Part shown: positions 51,971-60,502 of the stretch, piece by piece
Position numbering within the stretch: position 1 is the stretch's first letter
How the letters are laid out: each line of letters opens with the position of its first letter
From: Planctomycetota bacterium
Lineage (GTDB): Bacteria; Planctomycetota; B15-G4; JADJEK01
Direction of reading: 5' to 3'
Assembly: GCA_016709145.1 (NCBI GenBank)
Contig: JADJEK010000009.1
Span: 124,001 to 188,000 of the forward strand
DNA length: 64,000 nucleotides
The notes under the pieces: model-generated
The model's database searches: none
What the model was told of the DNA's origin: nothing
The model's input: only the letters and a program-made list of their open reading frames with translations
Made by a program: the position numbers and the translations under genes

Positions 51971-52999
51971 ATGCCGAAACGGCGCGCCAGAGTACGCCAC
52001 GACCCACAGGCGGTCAAACCGACGAAATCGCGACGAAAGGCCGCACCGCGACCGCGCGTGCTGGTCGTCGGGCCGAACAGCGCGATCGACGAAGTCTTCG
52101 CCACGCGCGGGTTCTGCCCGCTCGGCGGCGCGCGTGCCGCCCGCTCGTTCGCGTTCGCCGGCGGCAAGGCGGCGAACGCCGCGCACGTCGCCGCTCTCGA
52201 GGGCGCGGAGTCCACGCTGGTCGGCTTCGCCGGCGGTCCGCGCGGGCGAAGGTTCGCGCGCGGTCTCGTCGAGCGTGGCGTCCGCGGAGCTCTGGTGCGA
52301 ACCGCCGCGGACACGCGCCGGACGTTCTGCTTCCTCGATGCCGATGGCGCGAACCCCGTCCTCGTCGTCGAGGACGGTTCGAGAGTCACGCACGACGAAG
52401 TCGCCGCGCTCGAGACGAAAGCACGACGCGAGATCGCGCGCGCCGACGTGCTCGTGCTGTCGGGAAGCGTGCCGCCGGGATGCGCTCCCACGCTGTACGC
52501 GCGACTGATCCGCGCCGCGCGCGAGCGCGGCGTCCCGACGGTCGTCGACGCGCACGGCGCCACGCTGCGCGCCGCGATCGCCGCGACACCGACCGTGATC
52601 GTTCCGAACGAGCGCGAGTTCGCGCAATGGCTCGGCCTCGCCATCGTCGACGGCGTCGACGACACGACGCTCATCGACGGCGCGCGTGGCTTGCTCGATC
52701 GAGGAATGCTCGCGGTCGTCGTCAAGCAGGGCGAGCGCGGCGTTCTCTGCGTCGAGCGCGATCGCGTGACGCGCGTCGCCGGTCTGCCGCGCCTCGGCAA
52801 TGCCACCGGATCCGGCGACGTCGTCACCGCGCACGTCGCGCTCGCGCTCGCGCGAAGGTGGCCCGTCGTGGTCGCGCTGCCGCGGGCCGTTGCCGCCGCC
52901 GGGGCGAACCTCGCGCATGAGCAGCCCGCGCATTACCGCGAGCGAGAGGTCTTGGAGTTGATGAGCGTGGTGGAGGTGCGCAGGGGCGGGGAGGGATGA
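51971..52999 (+). CDS. PfkB-family sugar kinase (1-phosphofructokinase or tagatose-6-phosphate kinase type)
   Basis: 342 residues from ATG 51971; a TTG nine bases upstream in frame is a weaker alternative. The glycine-rich N-terminal signature FAFAGGKAANAAHVAALEG and the C-terminal NATGSGDVVTAHVAL with the catalytic Asp are those of the PfkB family; VLVLSGSVPPGCAPTLYARL is typical of the FruK/LacC branch. It should phosphorylate a sugar phosphate to a bisphosphate, the substrate of the divergent LacD-type aldolase. The basic N-terminal 28 residues (KRRARVRHDPQAVKPTKSRR) look unstructured. The final codons run into a GAGGGACGC-type repeat array. Confidence 0.82.
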   Translation: MPKRRARVRHDPQAVKPTKSRRKAAPRPRVLVVGPNSAIDEVFATRGFCPLGGARAARSFAFAGGKAANAAHVAALEGAESTLVGFAGGPRGRRFARGLVERGVRGALVRTAADTRRTFCFLDADGANPVLVVEDGSRVTHDEVAALETKARREIARADVLVLSGSVPPGCAPTLYARLIRAARERGVPTVVDAHGATLRAAIAATPTVIVPNEREFAQWLGLAIVDGVDDTTLIDGARGLLDRGMLAVVVKQGERGVLCVERDRVTRVAGLPRLGNATGSGDVVTAHVALALARRWPVVVALPRAVAAAGANLAHEQPAHYREREVLELMSVVEVRRGGEG

Positions 53000-53212
53000 G
53001 AGGGACGCGGGGGATGCGAGGGACGAAGGGGACGACGAGGGACGACGAGGGACGCGAGGGACGAGAGGGGCGCGAGGGGCGAGGGGCGCGAGGGACGCGA
53101 GGGGGCGGAGGGACGAGAGGGACGCGAGGGACGAAGGGGACGCGAGGGGCGCGAGGGACGAGAGGGGCGCGAGGGGCGAGGGGGACGCAAGGGACGAGGG
53201 GGACGCTGGGGA
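52991..53212. repeat. 9-bp GAGGGACGC-type tandem repeats, second locus
   Basis: GAGGGACGC, GAGGGGCGC, GAAGGGGAC and GAGGGATGC units begin within the last codons of the kinase gene and continue into the gap before the sigma factor gene, about 220 bp. Unit length is 9 with slips of 3 or 6. This is the longest array of the family in the window. The 53213-53297 stretch shows no further pattern and should hold the promoter of the sigma/kinase unit. Confidence 0.85.
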
Positions 53213-53297
53213 GACCGTGGGACCGAACAGCAGACCCACACCAGATCGGGCGGGTCGAATCACGGCACGGTCGCGAGTCCTGGGTTAGATTCCTCGC

Positions 53298-53858
53298 GTG
53301 GCTGACGGCATCGACGCTCCCTCAACTTCGTTCGACGTGCTTTGGGCCGAGGCCGCGCCCCGCCTTTACGCGTGGGCCGTCCTGCACTTAAGGCCGGCCG
53401 TTCGGCGACGGCTCGACCCCGAGGACGTCCTTCAAGAAGTCGCTTGCCGGGCCTACGGTCAGTTCGCGCATTTCGATCCCGCGCGCGGGCCGTTCCGTGC
53501 TTGGGTGTTCGGGTTCGCGCGCAACGTCCTCAACGAGGGAATGCGGCGCCTGACGTCGATGAAGGGCGCCTTGCCCGGCGGTTCCCTCTCCACCGGCGTG
53601 CTCTCCCAATTGCCGGCCACGACGACGACGCTGAGTCGGGCCGTCGCGCGCGACGAGTCGCTCGCGAAGTTCGTCACGCGACTCGAGACGCTGGCCGAGG
53701 ACGAGCGTTGGCTCGTGCTGTTCCATGGGCTCGAGGGGATGTCGCACGCGGCGGTCGGCGAGTTGCTCCAAGTCACACCCGATGCGGTCGCGAAGCGCTG
53801 GCAGCGGTTGTGCGAACGGTTGCGCGACGAGCCGCGGTTCGCGGAACTCGTCGCCTGA
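53298..53858 (+). CDS. ECF-like RNA polymerase sigma factor linked to a Ser/Thr kinase
   Basis: 186 residues from GTG 53298. Region 2 is seen in RRLDPEDVLQEVACRAYGQF and FRAWVFGFARNVLNEGMRRL; region 4 is in LAEDERWLVLFHGLEGMS and HAAVGELLQVTPDAVAKRWQ. It lies 24 bases upstream of a Ser/Thr kinase fusion, an arrangement reported for ECF groups common in Planctomycetes, where a kinase replaces a classical anti-sigma factor. Control by phosphorylation is inferred from this context only. The region after helix 2 (ATTTTLSRAVARDESLAKF) is less conserved than in the sigma factor at 30711-31241. Confidence 0.82.
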   Translation: MADGIDAPSTSFDVLWAEAAPRLYAWAVLHLRPAVRRRLDPEDVLQEVACRAYGQFAHFDPARGPFRAWVFGFARNVLNEGMRRLTSMKGALPGGSLSTGVLSQLPATTTTLSRAVARDESLAKFVTRLETLAEDERWLVLFHGLEGMSHAAVGELLQVTPDAVAKRWQRLCERLRDEPRFAELVA

Positions 53859-53882
53859 GGTCGAGGAACGGGGGACCGTAGC

Positions 53883-56327
53883 GTGACGGACTCGGCGCAT
53901 CGCGCATTGCCGGACGCATTGTGCGTCGACCTGCTCGGCCGCTTGCTCGCGGACCGTGAGACCGGGACGCTCGGTTCGACCGCGCAGTACCAGGCGCTCT
54001 ATCCCGGATTCGAGAACGCCGTCGCCGCCGAAGTGCATCGCTTCGTCGACGCGTCGCCGCGTGAAGCCCGCTCCGAGCGCGCGTTGGTCGGTCCGTTCCG
54101 GCTCGTGCGCGAACTCGGCCGCGGCGGGCAAGGCACCGTTTGGCTCGCCGTCGACGATCGCATCGGCCGGCACGTGGCGCTGAAGATCGTCGCGCGCTCG
54201 CCGCTGCTCGAAGATCTCGCGCCGCGCTTCCAACGTGAAGCGCGACTGCTCGGTCGACTCGATCATCCCGGACTCTGTCCGGTCTACGACGTCGGCAGCG
54301 ACGACGCGGTCGCGTGGATCGCGCTACGCTACGTCGAAGGCGAGACGCTCGCGCATCGGCTCGAGCGTGGGCCGCTGGCGCGCGACGATGCGTTGCGCGT
54401 CGTCGAACATGCGGCACGCGCGCTGCATGTCGCGCACGGGTTCGGCATCGTCCATCGCGACGTGAAGCCGAGCAACGTGATGCTCGCGCCCGATGGTTCG
54501 CCGGTCGTGCTCGACTTCGGCATCGCTCGCTTGGTCGAACGCGAAGAGACGAAAGACGCGCCGGCCACGCTCACGGCCACCGGATTCGTCGTCGGGACGC
54601 CGGCGTACCTCGCGCCCGAACTCCTCGACGGTTCGGTCCAGCCGGATCCACGCGTGGACGTGTGGTCGCTCGGCATCGTGCTCTACGAAGCTCTGACGGG
54701 TCGACGTCCGTTCCATGGCGCGACGCACCACGCGCTGATGCGGTCGATCGTCGAGGACGACGTCGATCTGCCGCACGACTTCGACGACGACCTCGCGACC
54801 GTCGTGCGCACCGCGCTGCAGAAGGACCCCGCGCAGCGCTATCGCAACGCGCTCGAGTTCGCAGCGGACCTCGAGCGACTCCGCAAGCAGTTGCCGATCC
54901 AGGCGCGGCGAACGCCGCCGTGGCGCCGGTTGATGTTGTTCCTGCGTCGAGAGCCGCGTCTCGCGGCGACGCTCGGAGCGCTCGCCGTGGTCGTGGTCGC
55001 GGCACTCGTCGTGACCGGCGTGTTGCTCTCGCGCACGCGAACGACGTTGTCGGCGCTGACGCGGCTGTCGGATCAGGACGTCGCGAGTCAACTCCTCGCG
55101 CGCCAGGACGCGCTGTGGCCGTCCGCGCCGGAGCGCGTGCCGGAGCTCGAAGCGTGGTTGGCGCAGGCGAACGAACTCCTCGCGCGCGAGCCGCTGCATC
55201 GCGCGACGCTGGATGCGAAGCCCGGTGAGCTGGGTCTCGCGGACACCAGTGACGCGTGGATGCGCGAACAGATCGCGGCGTTGCTCGACGAGTTCGGGCG
55301 GCTCGCCGCGGTCGTCCCGCGCGTCGAGGCTCGGATCGAGGACGCACGCACGATCGACGCGCGGACCATCGAGGCGCCGCGCGCGTCGTGGCAGGTCGCC
55401 GCCGCGGCCGTCGCTGCCGACGCGCGCTTCGACGGACTCGTGCTCGTTCCGCAGCGCGGATTGGTCCCGCTCGGCGCCGATCCCGGATCACGGCTCGAGG
55501 AGTTCGCGATCGTCGCGACCGGGGCCGTGCCGACGCGCGACCCCGCGACGTCGCGCTTGGTCCTCGACGACGCCTCGGCGTGCGTGCTCGTGCTCGTTCC
55601 CGGCGGGCGTGTGCGTATCGGCGCCGACGCGAGCTTCGATCCGTGGACGCAGACGTGGGACGGGCCCGCGCACGAGGTCCGCTTGGATGCGTTCTTCATC
55701 GCGAAGCACGAGCTCACGCAAGGTCAGTGGCTGCGCCATGCCGGCGAGAACCCCGCGATCTTCCAACGCGGCAGCGGACTGGCGGACGGACCGCTCGCGC
55801 TGACGCATCCGGTCGAGAACGTGCGCTGGGACGACTGCGATCGGTTCGTGAAGCAGACTGGACTCCGGCTGCCGACGGAGTCGCAGTGGGAATACGCAGC
55901 GCGCGCGGGGACGACGACGCCGTGGTGGACCGGCGACGAGCCCGAGTCGCTCGACGGCGCGGCCAACCTCGCGGATCGCTTCGCGAAGGCGCACGGCGGA
56001 TCCGCCGAGTGGCGCTACGACGAGTTCCTCGACGACGGCTTCACGAATCACGCACCGGTCGGCACGTATCGACCGAACGCGTTCGGGCTCCACGACGTCG
56101 CGGGCAACGTCAACGAATGGTGCGACGGGCGGTGGGAGGACTACGCGAAGGTCGCACCGCGCGACGGCGACGGATTGATCGACGGGAACGAGATCGACTC
56201 GACGTTCCGCGGCGGCTCGTACTTCGAGCCGGCGTCGGCGTCGCGCGTCGCGTTCCGGCGTGGCAATCCGCGCTACTACCGCAGTTTCGTGGTGGGCTTG
56301 CGCGTCGCGCGTGATCTGGAGCGCTGA
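53883..56327 (+). CDS. Ser/Thr protein kinase fused to an FGE/SUMF1-like domain
   Basis: 814 residues from GTG 53883. The kinase has all main motifs: ELGRGGQGTVWLA, VALKIVARS, IVHRDVKPSNVM at about residue 191, VLDFGIARL and APELLDG, so it should be active in the cytoplasm. A membrane segment lies at about 362-382 (ALAVVVVAALVVTGVLLSRT). The part outside the membrane has a helical linker and then a formylglycine-generating-enzyme-like domain from about residue 570 (LRLPTESQWEYAARAG, FGLHDVAGNVNEW, RGGSYFEP). The catalytic cysteines expected after RGGS are absent, so it is probably a ligand-binding or inactive FGE fold. Confidence 0.88.
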   Translation: MTDSAHRALPDALCVDLLGRLLADRETGTLGSTAQYQALYPGFENAVAAEVHRFVDASPREARSERALVGPFRLVRELGRGGQGTVWLAVDDRIGRHVALKIVARSPLLEDLAPRFQREARLLGRLDHPGLCPVYDVGSDDAVAWIALRYVEGETLAHRLERGPLARDDALRVVEHAARALHVAHGFGIVHRDVKPSNVMLAPDGSPVVLDFGIARLVEREETKDAPATLTATGFVVGTPAYLAPELLDGSVQPDPRVDVWSLGIVLYEALTGRRPFHGATHHALMRSIVEDDVDLPHDFDDDLATVVRTALQKDPAQRYRNALEFAADLERLRKQLPIQARRTPPWRRLMLFLRREPRLAATLGALAVVVVAALVVTGVLLSRTRTTLSALTRLSDQDVASQLLARQDALWPSAPERVPELEAWLAQANELLAREPLHRATLDAKPGELGLADTSDAWMREQIAALLDEFGRLAAVVPRVEARIEDARTIDARTIEAPRASWQVAAAAVAADARFDGLVLVPQRGLVPLGADPGSRLEEFAIVATGAVPTRDPATSRLVLDDASACVLVLVPGGRVRIGADASFDPWTQTWDGPAHEVRLDAFFIAKHELTQGQWLRHAGENPAIFQRGSGLADGPLALTHPVENVRWDDCDRFVKQTGLRLPTESQWEYAARAGTTTPWWTGDEPESLDGAANLADRFAKAHGGSAEWRYDEFLDDGFTNHAPVGTYRPNAFGLHDVAGNVNEWCDGRWEDYAKVAPRDGDGLIDGNEIDSTFRGGSYFEPASASRVAFRRGNPRYYRSFVVGLRVARDLER

Positions 56328-56442
56328 AGCTCGCACCGCCCGCGCTCACCGAGCACGCCGTCAAGAGGAGTGCGCGAGCGCGTGGACCCTCGATGACCCT
56401 GGCCGAGCCGGGGACGGTCCCGCACCCGTCGCCGCGCTGTCC

Positions 56443-56522
56443 CCGGGCGACGGCCCGGGCGATGGCCCGGGTGATGGCCCGGGTGACGGCCCGGGTGACG
56501 GCCCGGGCGATGGCCCGGGCCT
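56443..56522. repeat. 12-bp GGCCCGGGTGAC-type tandem repeats, second locus
   Basis: About six copies of GGCCCGGGTGAC and its variants (GGCCCGGGCGAT) are in tandem, the reverse complement of the 12-bp unit at 4619-5052. It is located in the gap between the kinase fusion gene and the ferredoxin gene, which converge. The remaining gap sequence (56328-56442, 56523-56586) has no gene. Confidence 0.85.
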
Positions 56523-56586
56523 GCAACGCTTCGGGGCGGAGGATCCTGTTGGACCGCTCCGCCCCGCATTGCGTGCTCGAACGAGT

Positions 56587-56817
56587 TCAGCCGGCGTTGC
56601 CGATGGCCTCGACCGGGCACTGCTCCATGGCTTCCTTGCACTGCGCCCGCTCTTCGTCGGTCGCCGGCTGCTTGTAGACCATGTCATGGTCGCCCGCTTC
56701 CGACTCCTTGAAGTTGTTGGGGGCGAGGTCGACGCACAAGGAGCACAGAATGCACGACTTGTCGACGAACCACTGGCCCGGAACGTTGTCTTCCCAGCGT
56801 TCACCCGGGTTTGCCAT
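56587..56817 (-). CDS. Single-cluster ferredoxin-like protein
   Basis: 76 residues, start at ATG 56817. Cys residues form one 4Fe-4S-type set: CILCSLC at residues about 21-27 and QCPVEAIG near the C-terminus. A CxxCxxC plus CP arrangement fits a [4Fe-4S] or [3Fe-4S] ferredoxin of the Fer4_13 kind (small, acidic). It probably carries electrons in the cytoplasm. The gene is divergent from the SDR gene across 172 bases; that gap shows no obvious operator. No partner oxidoreductase is adjacent. Confidence 0.83.
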   Translation of the reverse strand: MANPGERWEDNVPGQWFVDKSCILCSLCVDLAPNNFKESEAGDHDMVYKQPATDEERAQCKEAMEQCPVEAIGNAG

Positions 56818-56989
56818 GAGTTCCTTACCTCCCGGCGGTGTCCGTGCCGGAGCGTTCAGTTCGGGAAATGAAAAGGGCGGGAGTCTATCCGCCCTCGGGG
56901 CCGGGAAGATAGCTCGGATCGCGGGGCGTGCAAACTTGGGAACAATCCAAATCCGTCCCCTCCGGGGGCGCAGTCGAGGGTGGTGAGCG

Positions 56990-57988
56990 ATGGCAGGTCG
57001 GACCGAGCGAGCCTTGGTGACCGGGGCGACCGGATTCGTGGGCGCCGAATTGGTGCGCCTGCTGGTCCAGCGCGGGTTCGCCGTCCGGGCACTTTGCCGC
57101 CCGAGCACGCCGCCGACGCGGTTGGCCGGACTCGACGTCGAAGGCGTCGCGGGCGACGTCACCGATCGGGACTCGCTGGCTCGGGCGATGCGTGGCGTCG
57201 ACGTCGTGTTCCACGTCGCCGGTGTCGTCAGCTATCGAACGCGGGACGCGGCGCGCATGCACGCGGTCAACGTCGTCGGCACGCGCGATGTGTTGGCGGA
57301 GGCGCGTGCGGCCGGCGTGCGGCGCGTCGTCCACACGTCGAGCGTCGTCGCGGTCGGCAGCAGCGAGGACGGCGAGCCGATCGACGAGACCGCGGCCTGG
57401 AACCTCGGCGGCATCGGCGCCTACTTCGACACGAAGCGCGCTGGAGAAGCCGAAGTCACCGCGGCCGTCGCGCGTGGCCAAGACGTCGTCGTCGTCAACC
57501 CGGCCGCCGTCCTCGGCGAGGGCGATGCGCGCGGCAACTTGCATCAGCTCGTGCGCATGGTGTTGCGGCACGGTCGAGCGCTCGTGCCCGGAGGTGGCGT
57601 GAATGCGGTCGACAACCGCGACATCGCGCTCGGTCATTTGCTGGCGCTCGAGCGCGGACGCACGGGCGAGCGCTACGTGCTCGGCTCCGAGAACCTCACG
57701 TTCGTCGCGTTCGCGACGCGCCTCGCCGCAGCGCTCGGCAAGCCAGCGCACGTGACGCGACTTCATCCGGCCTTGATCGCGCTCTTACGCGGAGTCGCGG
57801 GTCTGCTCGATCCGCTGTTCGGGATGAAGCCGCCGCTGACCCCTGCGACACTTCGTTCCATGGGCCGGCGCTTCTGGTTCTCGTGCGCGAAAGCGGAGCG
57901 GGAACTCGGATATGCTCCGCGCCCGGTCGACGACGCCATGCACCGTGCGGTCGCCGCCATGCTCGCCGACAAGGAGTCCCGGTCATGA
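56990..57988 (+). CDS. NAD(P)-dependent epimerase/dehydratase or dihydroflavonol-reductase-like SDR
   Basis: 332 residues. The nucleotide-binding motif is ALVTGATGFVGAELVRLL (GxxGxxG) and the catalytic pair is Tyr145 and Lys149 in AYFDTKRAGEAE, with the Ser of VHTSSVVAVGSSE. Extended SDRs of this type act on sugar nucleotides, sterols or hopanoid precursors (HpnA-like); the exact substrate is unclear. Position 57985 shows a four-base overlap with a periplasmic-protein gene. The start at ATG 56990 gives the complete N-terminal motif. Confidence 0.85.
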   Translation: MAGRTERALVTGATGFVGAELVRLLVQRGFAVRALCRPSTPPTRLAGLDVEGVAGDVTDRDSLARAMRGVDVVFHVAGVVSYRTRDAARMHAVNVVGTRDVLAEARAAGVRRVVHTSSVVAVGSSEDGEPIDETAAWNLGGIGAYFDTKRAGEAEVTAAVARGQDVVVVNPAAVLGEGDARGNLHQLVRMVLRHGRALVPGGGVNAVDNRDIALGHLLALERGRTGERYVLGSENLTFVAFATRLAAALGKPAHVTRLHPALIALLRGVAGLLDPLFGMKPPLTPATLRSMGRRFWFSCAKAERELGYAPRPVDDAMHRAVAAMLADKESRS

Positions 57989-58797
57989 GCCGTGTGTCGC
58001 TCGCGTGTGGTGTCGCCGTTCTCGCGCTCGTCTCGGTGGCCGCGTCGAGCGCGCAAGTCGACGCGGCAAGGCCCGCGGCGCCCGCCGTCGCATTCGACCC
58101 GAAGGGTTCCGACGCCGTCGCGATCGATCTGGTGAAGCAGTTGTGGGACTCGATGGGCGGCAAGGCCGCGTGGGACGCCGTCGCGGTGCTTTCGTTCGAC
58201 GCGGTCGTCGAATCGGACGGCAAGCCTGTGCGCCGAACGTCATGGGTCTGGGACCGGGCGACCGACCGCTTCCGCATGGAGATGAAGACGAAGCGCGGAT
58301 CGCTCGTCGCGCTGATCGATCGCAAGGAGAACCGCGGTGTCGTGCTCGAGAACGGCGAGAAGGTCGCCGAGTCGGATCACGAGGCGGTACTCGGTGCGGC
58401 CAAGGGCTTTCTCGAGTTCGACCTGAACGGGCTGATCCTGCCCTGGCGTCTGATGGATGCCGGTGTCCACCTGAAGAGTCTCGATGCCGTCGAGGTCGCG
58501 GGTCGCAAGCAGCCGCGCGTCGAGGTGACGTTCGACGCGGGCCTCGAGATGCCGCCCGGCAACAAATACGTCCTGACGCTCGATCCGATCGGTCATCGGC
58601 TCGCGGCGCTCGCGATCACCGTCGCCGGCGCGCCGCCGGATGCCGAGCCCATGAACTTCGCTTGGATCGATTGGGCCGACGTCGGCGAACTGCAGTTCTG
58701 CGTCGACAAGGAAGGCCTGAACGTCCCGAACCGACTCGTCGCCGAAAACGTCGCGACGCCTGCGCAAGTGCCGGAAGGCACGTTCGAGGGCCTGTAG
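57985..58797 (+). CDS. Exported protein of unknown function, outer-membrane-lipoprotein-sorting-like
   Basis: 270 residues from ATG 57985, overlapping the SDR stop. A signal peptide covers residues 1-23 (ending ASSAQ). The mature beta-rich sequence, with WDSMGGKAAWDAVAVLSFDA, RTSWVWDRATDRFRMEM and NKYVLTLDPIGHRLAALAI, resembles the lipid-binding half-barrel family near LolA and DUF6503, though the match is weak. No lipobox is present. Its fixed coupling with the SDR gene suggests that it handles that enzyme's product or simply shares its control. Confidence 0.65.
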   Translation: MSRVSLACGVAVLALVSVAASSAQVDAARPAAPAVAFDPKGSDAVAIDLVKQLWDSMGGKAAWDAVAVLSFDAVVESDGKPVRRTSWVWDRATDRFRMEMKTKRGSLVALIDRKENRGVVLENGEKVAESDHEAVLGAAKGFLEFDLNGLILPWRLMDAGVHLKSLDAVEVAGRKQPRVEVTFDAGLEMPPGNKYVLTLDPIGHRLAALAITVAGAPPDAEPMNFAWIDWADVGELQFCVDKEGLNVPNRLVAENVATPAQVPEGTFEGL

Positions 58798-58857
58798 GCG
58801 GTCACGCTCGCTACACTCCCGCGCTTTCGTTCCATCCCTCACGCTGGGTCCACGCCG

Positions 58858-60114
58858 ATGAGCTTCAAGATCCCCGAGAAGAGCCTGAAGTGGCAGCTGA
58901 AGGCGCGCGAGATCGCGCACAAGTACGTGCTGCCGAACGCGAAGAAGTACGACAACCCGAAGCAGTACGACCCGGCCACCGGCGTCGCGCAATACAACCA
59001 CGAAGCCATGAAGGCGGTCGCCGACGCGGGCCTGCTCGGTGTGTTCATCCCGGAGCAGTACGGCGGCGTCGACGGCTCGGTGCTGTCGCTCTGCCTCGTG
59101 GTCGAGGAACTCGCGCGCGCGGACTCGGGCTTCGGCGTCGCGTTCGCGGTCAACGCGCTCGGCTCGTTCCCGATCCAGGTCGGCGGCACCGAGGAGCAGA
59201 AGCAGAAGTGGCTGCCGCAGGTCGCGCAGGGCAAGAAGCTGTGCGCGTTCGCGCTGTCCGAGAAGTTCGCGGGTTCCGACGCGCAGAGCCTGCGCGTGCG
59301 CGGCGAGCGCGTGCCGCAAGGTTGGAAGATCCGCGGCGAGAAGAAGTGGACGACGAACGGCGCCGTCGCCGACATCTTCACGGTGTTCGCGGTGACCGAC
59401 CCGACGTCGAAATCGCGGCGCATCTCGGCGTTCGTCGTCGAGAAGGGCACGCCGGGTTTCCGCATCGGCAAAGTCGAAGACAAGATGGGCATCCGCTGCG
59501 TGCCCGTCGTCGAGACGATCTACGACGACGTGATCGTCCCCGAGACGAACCTGCTCGGCGGCCGTGACGGCATGGGCTTCAAGCACTCGATGATGACGCT
59601 CGACCTCGCGCGCCCCGGCGTCGCCGCGCAGGCGGTCGGTGCGGCGCAGGGCGCGCTCGATCTCGCGCTCGTCTACGCGAACCGTCGTCGCCAGTTCGGC
59701 GCGACGATCTCGAGCTTCCAGATGGTGCAGCAGATGCTCGCCGACATGGCGATGCAGACCGAGGCCGCGCGCTGGCTCGTGTACGCGTCCGCGGCGGCCG
59801 TCGACAACGGCGAAGAGAACCTGACGAAGCGCGCCGCGATGGCGAAGTGCTTCGCGACCGACGCGGCCGTCAAGGTAGCGACCGACGCGGTGCAGATCTT
59901 CGGCGGCTACGGCTTCATGGAGGACTACCCGATCGCGAAGTTCTATCGCGACGCGAAGATCCTCCAGATCTACGAGGGCACGAACCAGATCCAGCGCCTC
60001 GTGATCGCGCGCAACCTGATCAAGGAAGCTGGCCAGCTCGGTCATCTCGACGCGTACATCCCGCGCGAGGAGCAAGACCTCCACGGCGTGACCGACGTCG
60101 ATCCGATCCAGTGA
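58858..60114 (+). CDS. Acyl-CoA dehydrogenase
   Basis: 418 residues, the normal size. The FAD-dependent enzyme should introduce a trans-2 double bond into acyl-CoA. Family marks: LGVFIPEQYGGVDG, LCAFALSEKFAGSDAQSLRV, KWTTNGAVADIF, RRRQFGATISSFQMVQ, FGGYGFMEDYPIAKFYRD, and the catalytic base Glu373 in QIYEGTNQIQRLV. This is the location of the base in short- and medium-chain and glutaryl-type enzymes. Chain length cannot be read out. The upstream 60 bases contain a possible promoter region; the crcB gene follows 4 bases later. Confidence 0.92.
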   Translation: MSFKIPEKSLKWQLKAREIAHKYVLPNAKKYDNPKQYDPATGVAQYNHEAMKAVADAGLLGVFIPEQYGGVDGSVLSLCLVVEELARADSGFGVAFAVNALGSFPIQVGGTEEQKQKWLPQVAQGKKLCAFALSEKFAGSDAQSLRVRGERVPQGWKIRGEKKWTTNGAVADIFTVFAVTDPTSKSRRISAFVVEKGTPGFRIGKVEDKMGIRCVPVVETIYDDVIVPETNLLGGRDGMGFKHSMMTLDLARPGVAAQAVGAAQGALDLALVYANRRRQFGATISSFQMVQQMLADMAMQTEAARWLVYASAAAVDNGEENLTKRAAMAKCFATDAAVKVATDAVQIFGGYGFMEDYPIAKFYRDAKILQIYEGTNQIQRLVIARNLIKEAGQLGHLDAYIPREEQDLHGVTDVDPIQ

Positions 60115-60118
60115 TGCG

Positions 60119-60502
60119 ATGAACGTCCCGCTGCCCGTCCTCGTCGCGCTCGGCGGCGCGCTCGGCGCGGTGGCTCGTTTCGTCTGCGGCGGCGCGATCA
60201 CGCGCGCCGTCGCGTCGTCGTTCCCGTGGGGCACGCTGACGGTCAACGTCGTCGGCTCGCTCGCGATCGGCGCGATCCTCGGCGTCGCGGAAGGTCGCGG
60301 CGGTCTGTCCGACGCGTGGCGCGCTTTCGCGGTGACCGGCGTGCTCGGTGGGTTCACGACGTTCTCGGCGTTCTCGGCCGAGACTCTCGGGCTGATCCAG
60401 CGCGCGCACTACGGCGTCGCCGCCGCGAACGTCGCGGTGTCGGTCGCGCTCGGGCTCGCTGCGGTCGTGCTCGGCTTCGCGATCGGGAGGGCTCTGACGT
60501 GA
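60119..60502 (+). CDS. crcB: Fluoride exporter CrcB/Fluc
   Basis: 127 residues with four membrane helices. Fluc signatures are GGALGAVARFVCGG, GTLTVNVVGSLAIGAILG and GVLGGFTTFSAFSAE, which line the fluoride pore of the dimeric channel. It starts at ATG 60119, four bases after the acyl-CoA dehydrogenase stop, so no space for a fluoride riboswitch remains upstream. Expression probably follows the upstream gene. The final TGA overlaps the next start. Confidence 0.93.
   Translation: MNVPLPVLVALGGALGAVARFVCGGAITRAVASSFPWGTLTVNVVGSLAIGAILGVAEGRGGLSDAWRAFAVTGVLGGFTTFSAFSAETLGLIQRAHYGVAAANVAVSVALGLAAVVLGFAIGRALT

Noticed and set aside
60060..60118. Fluoride riboswitch before crcB
   Set aside because: Only four bases separate crcB from the upstream stop, so no leader is available.
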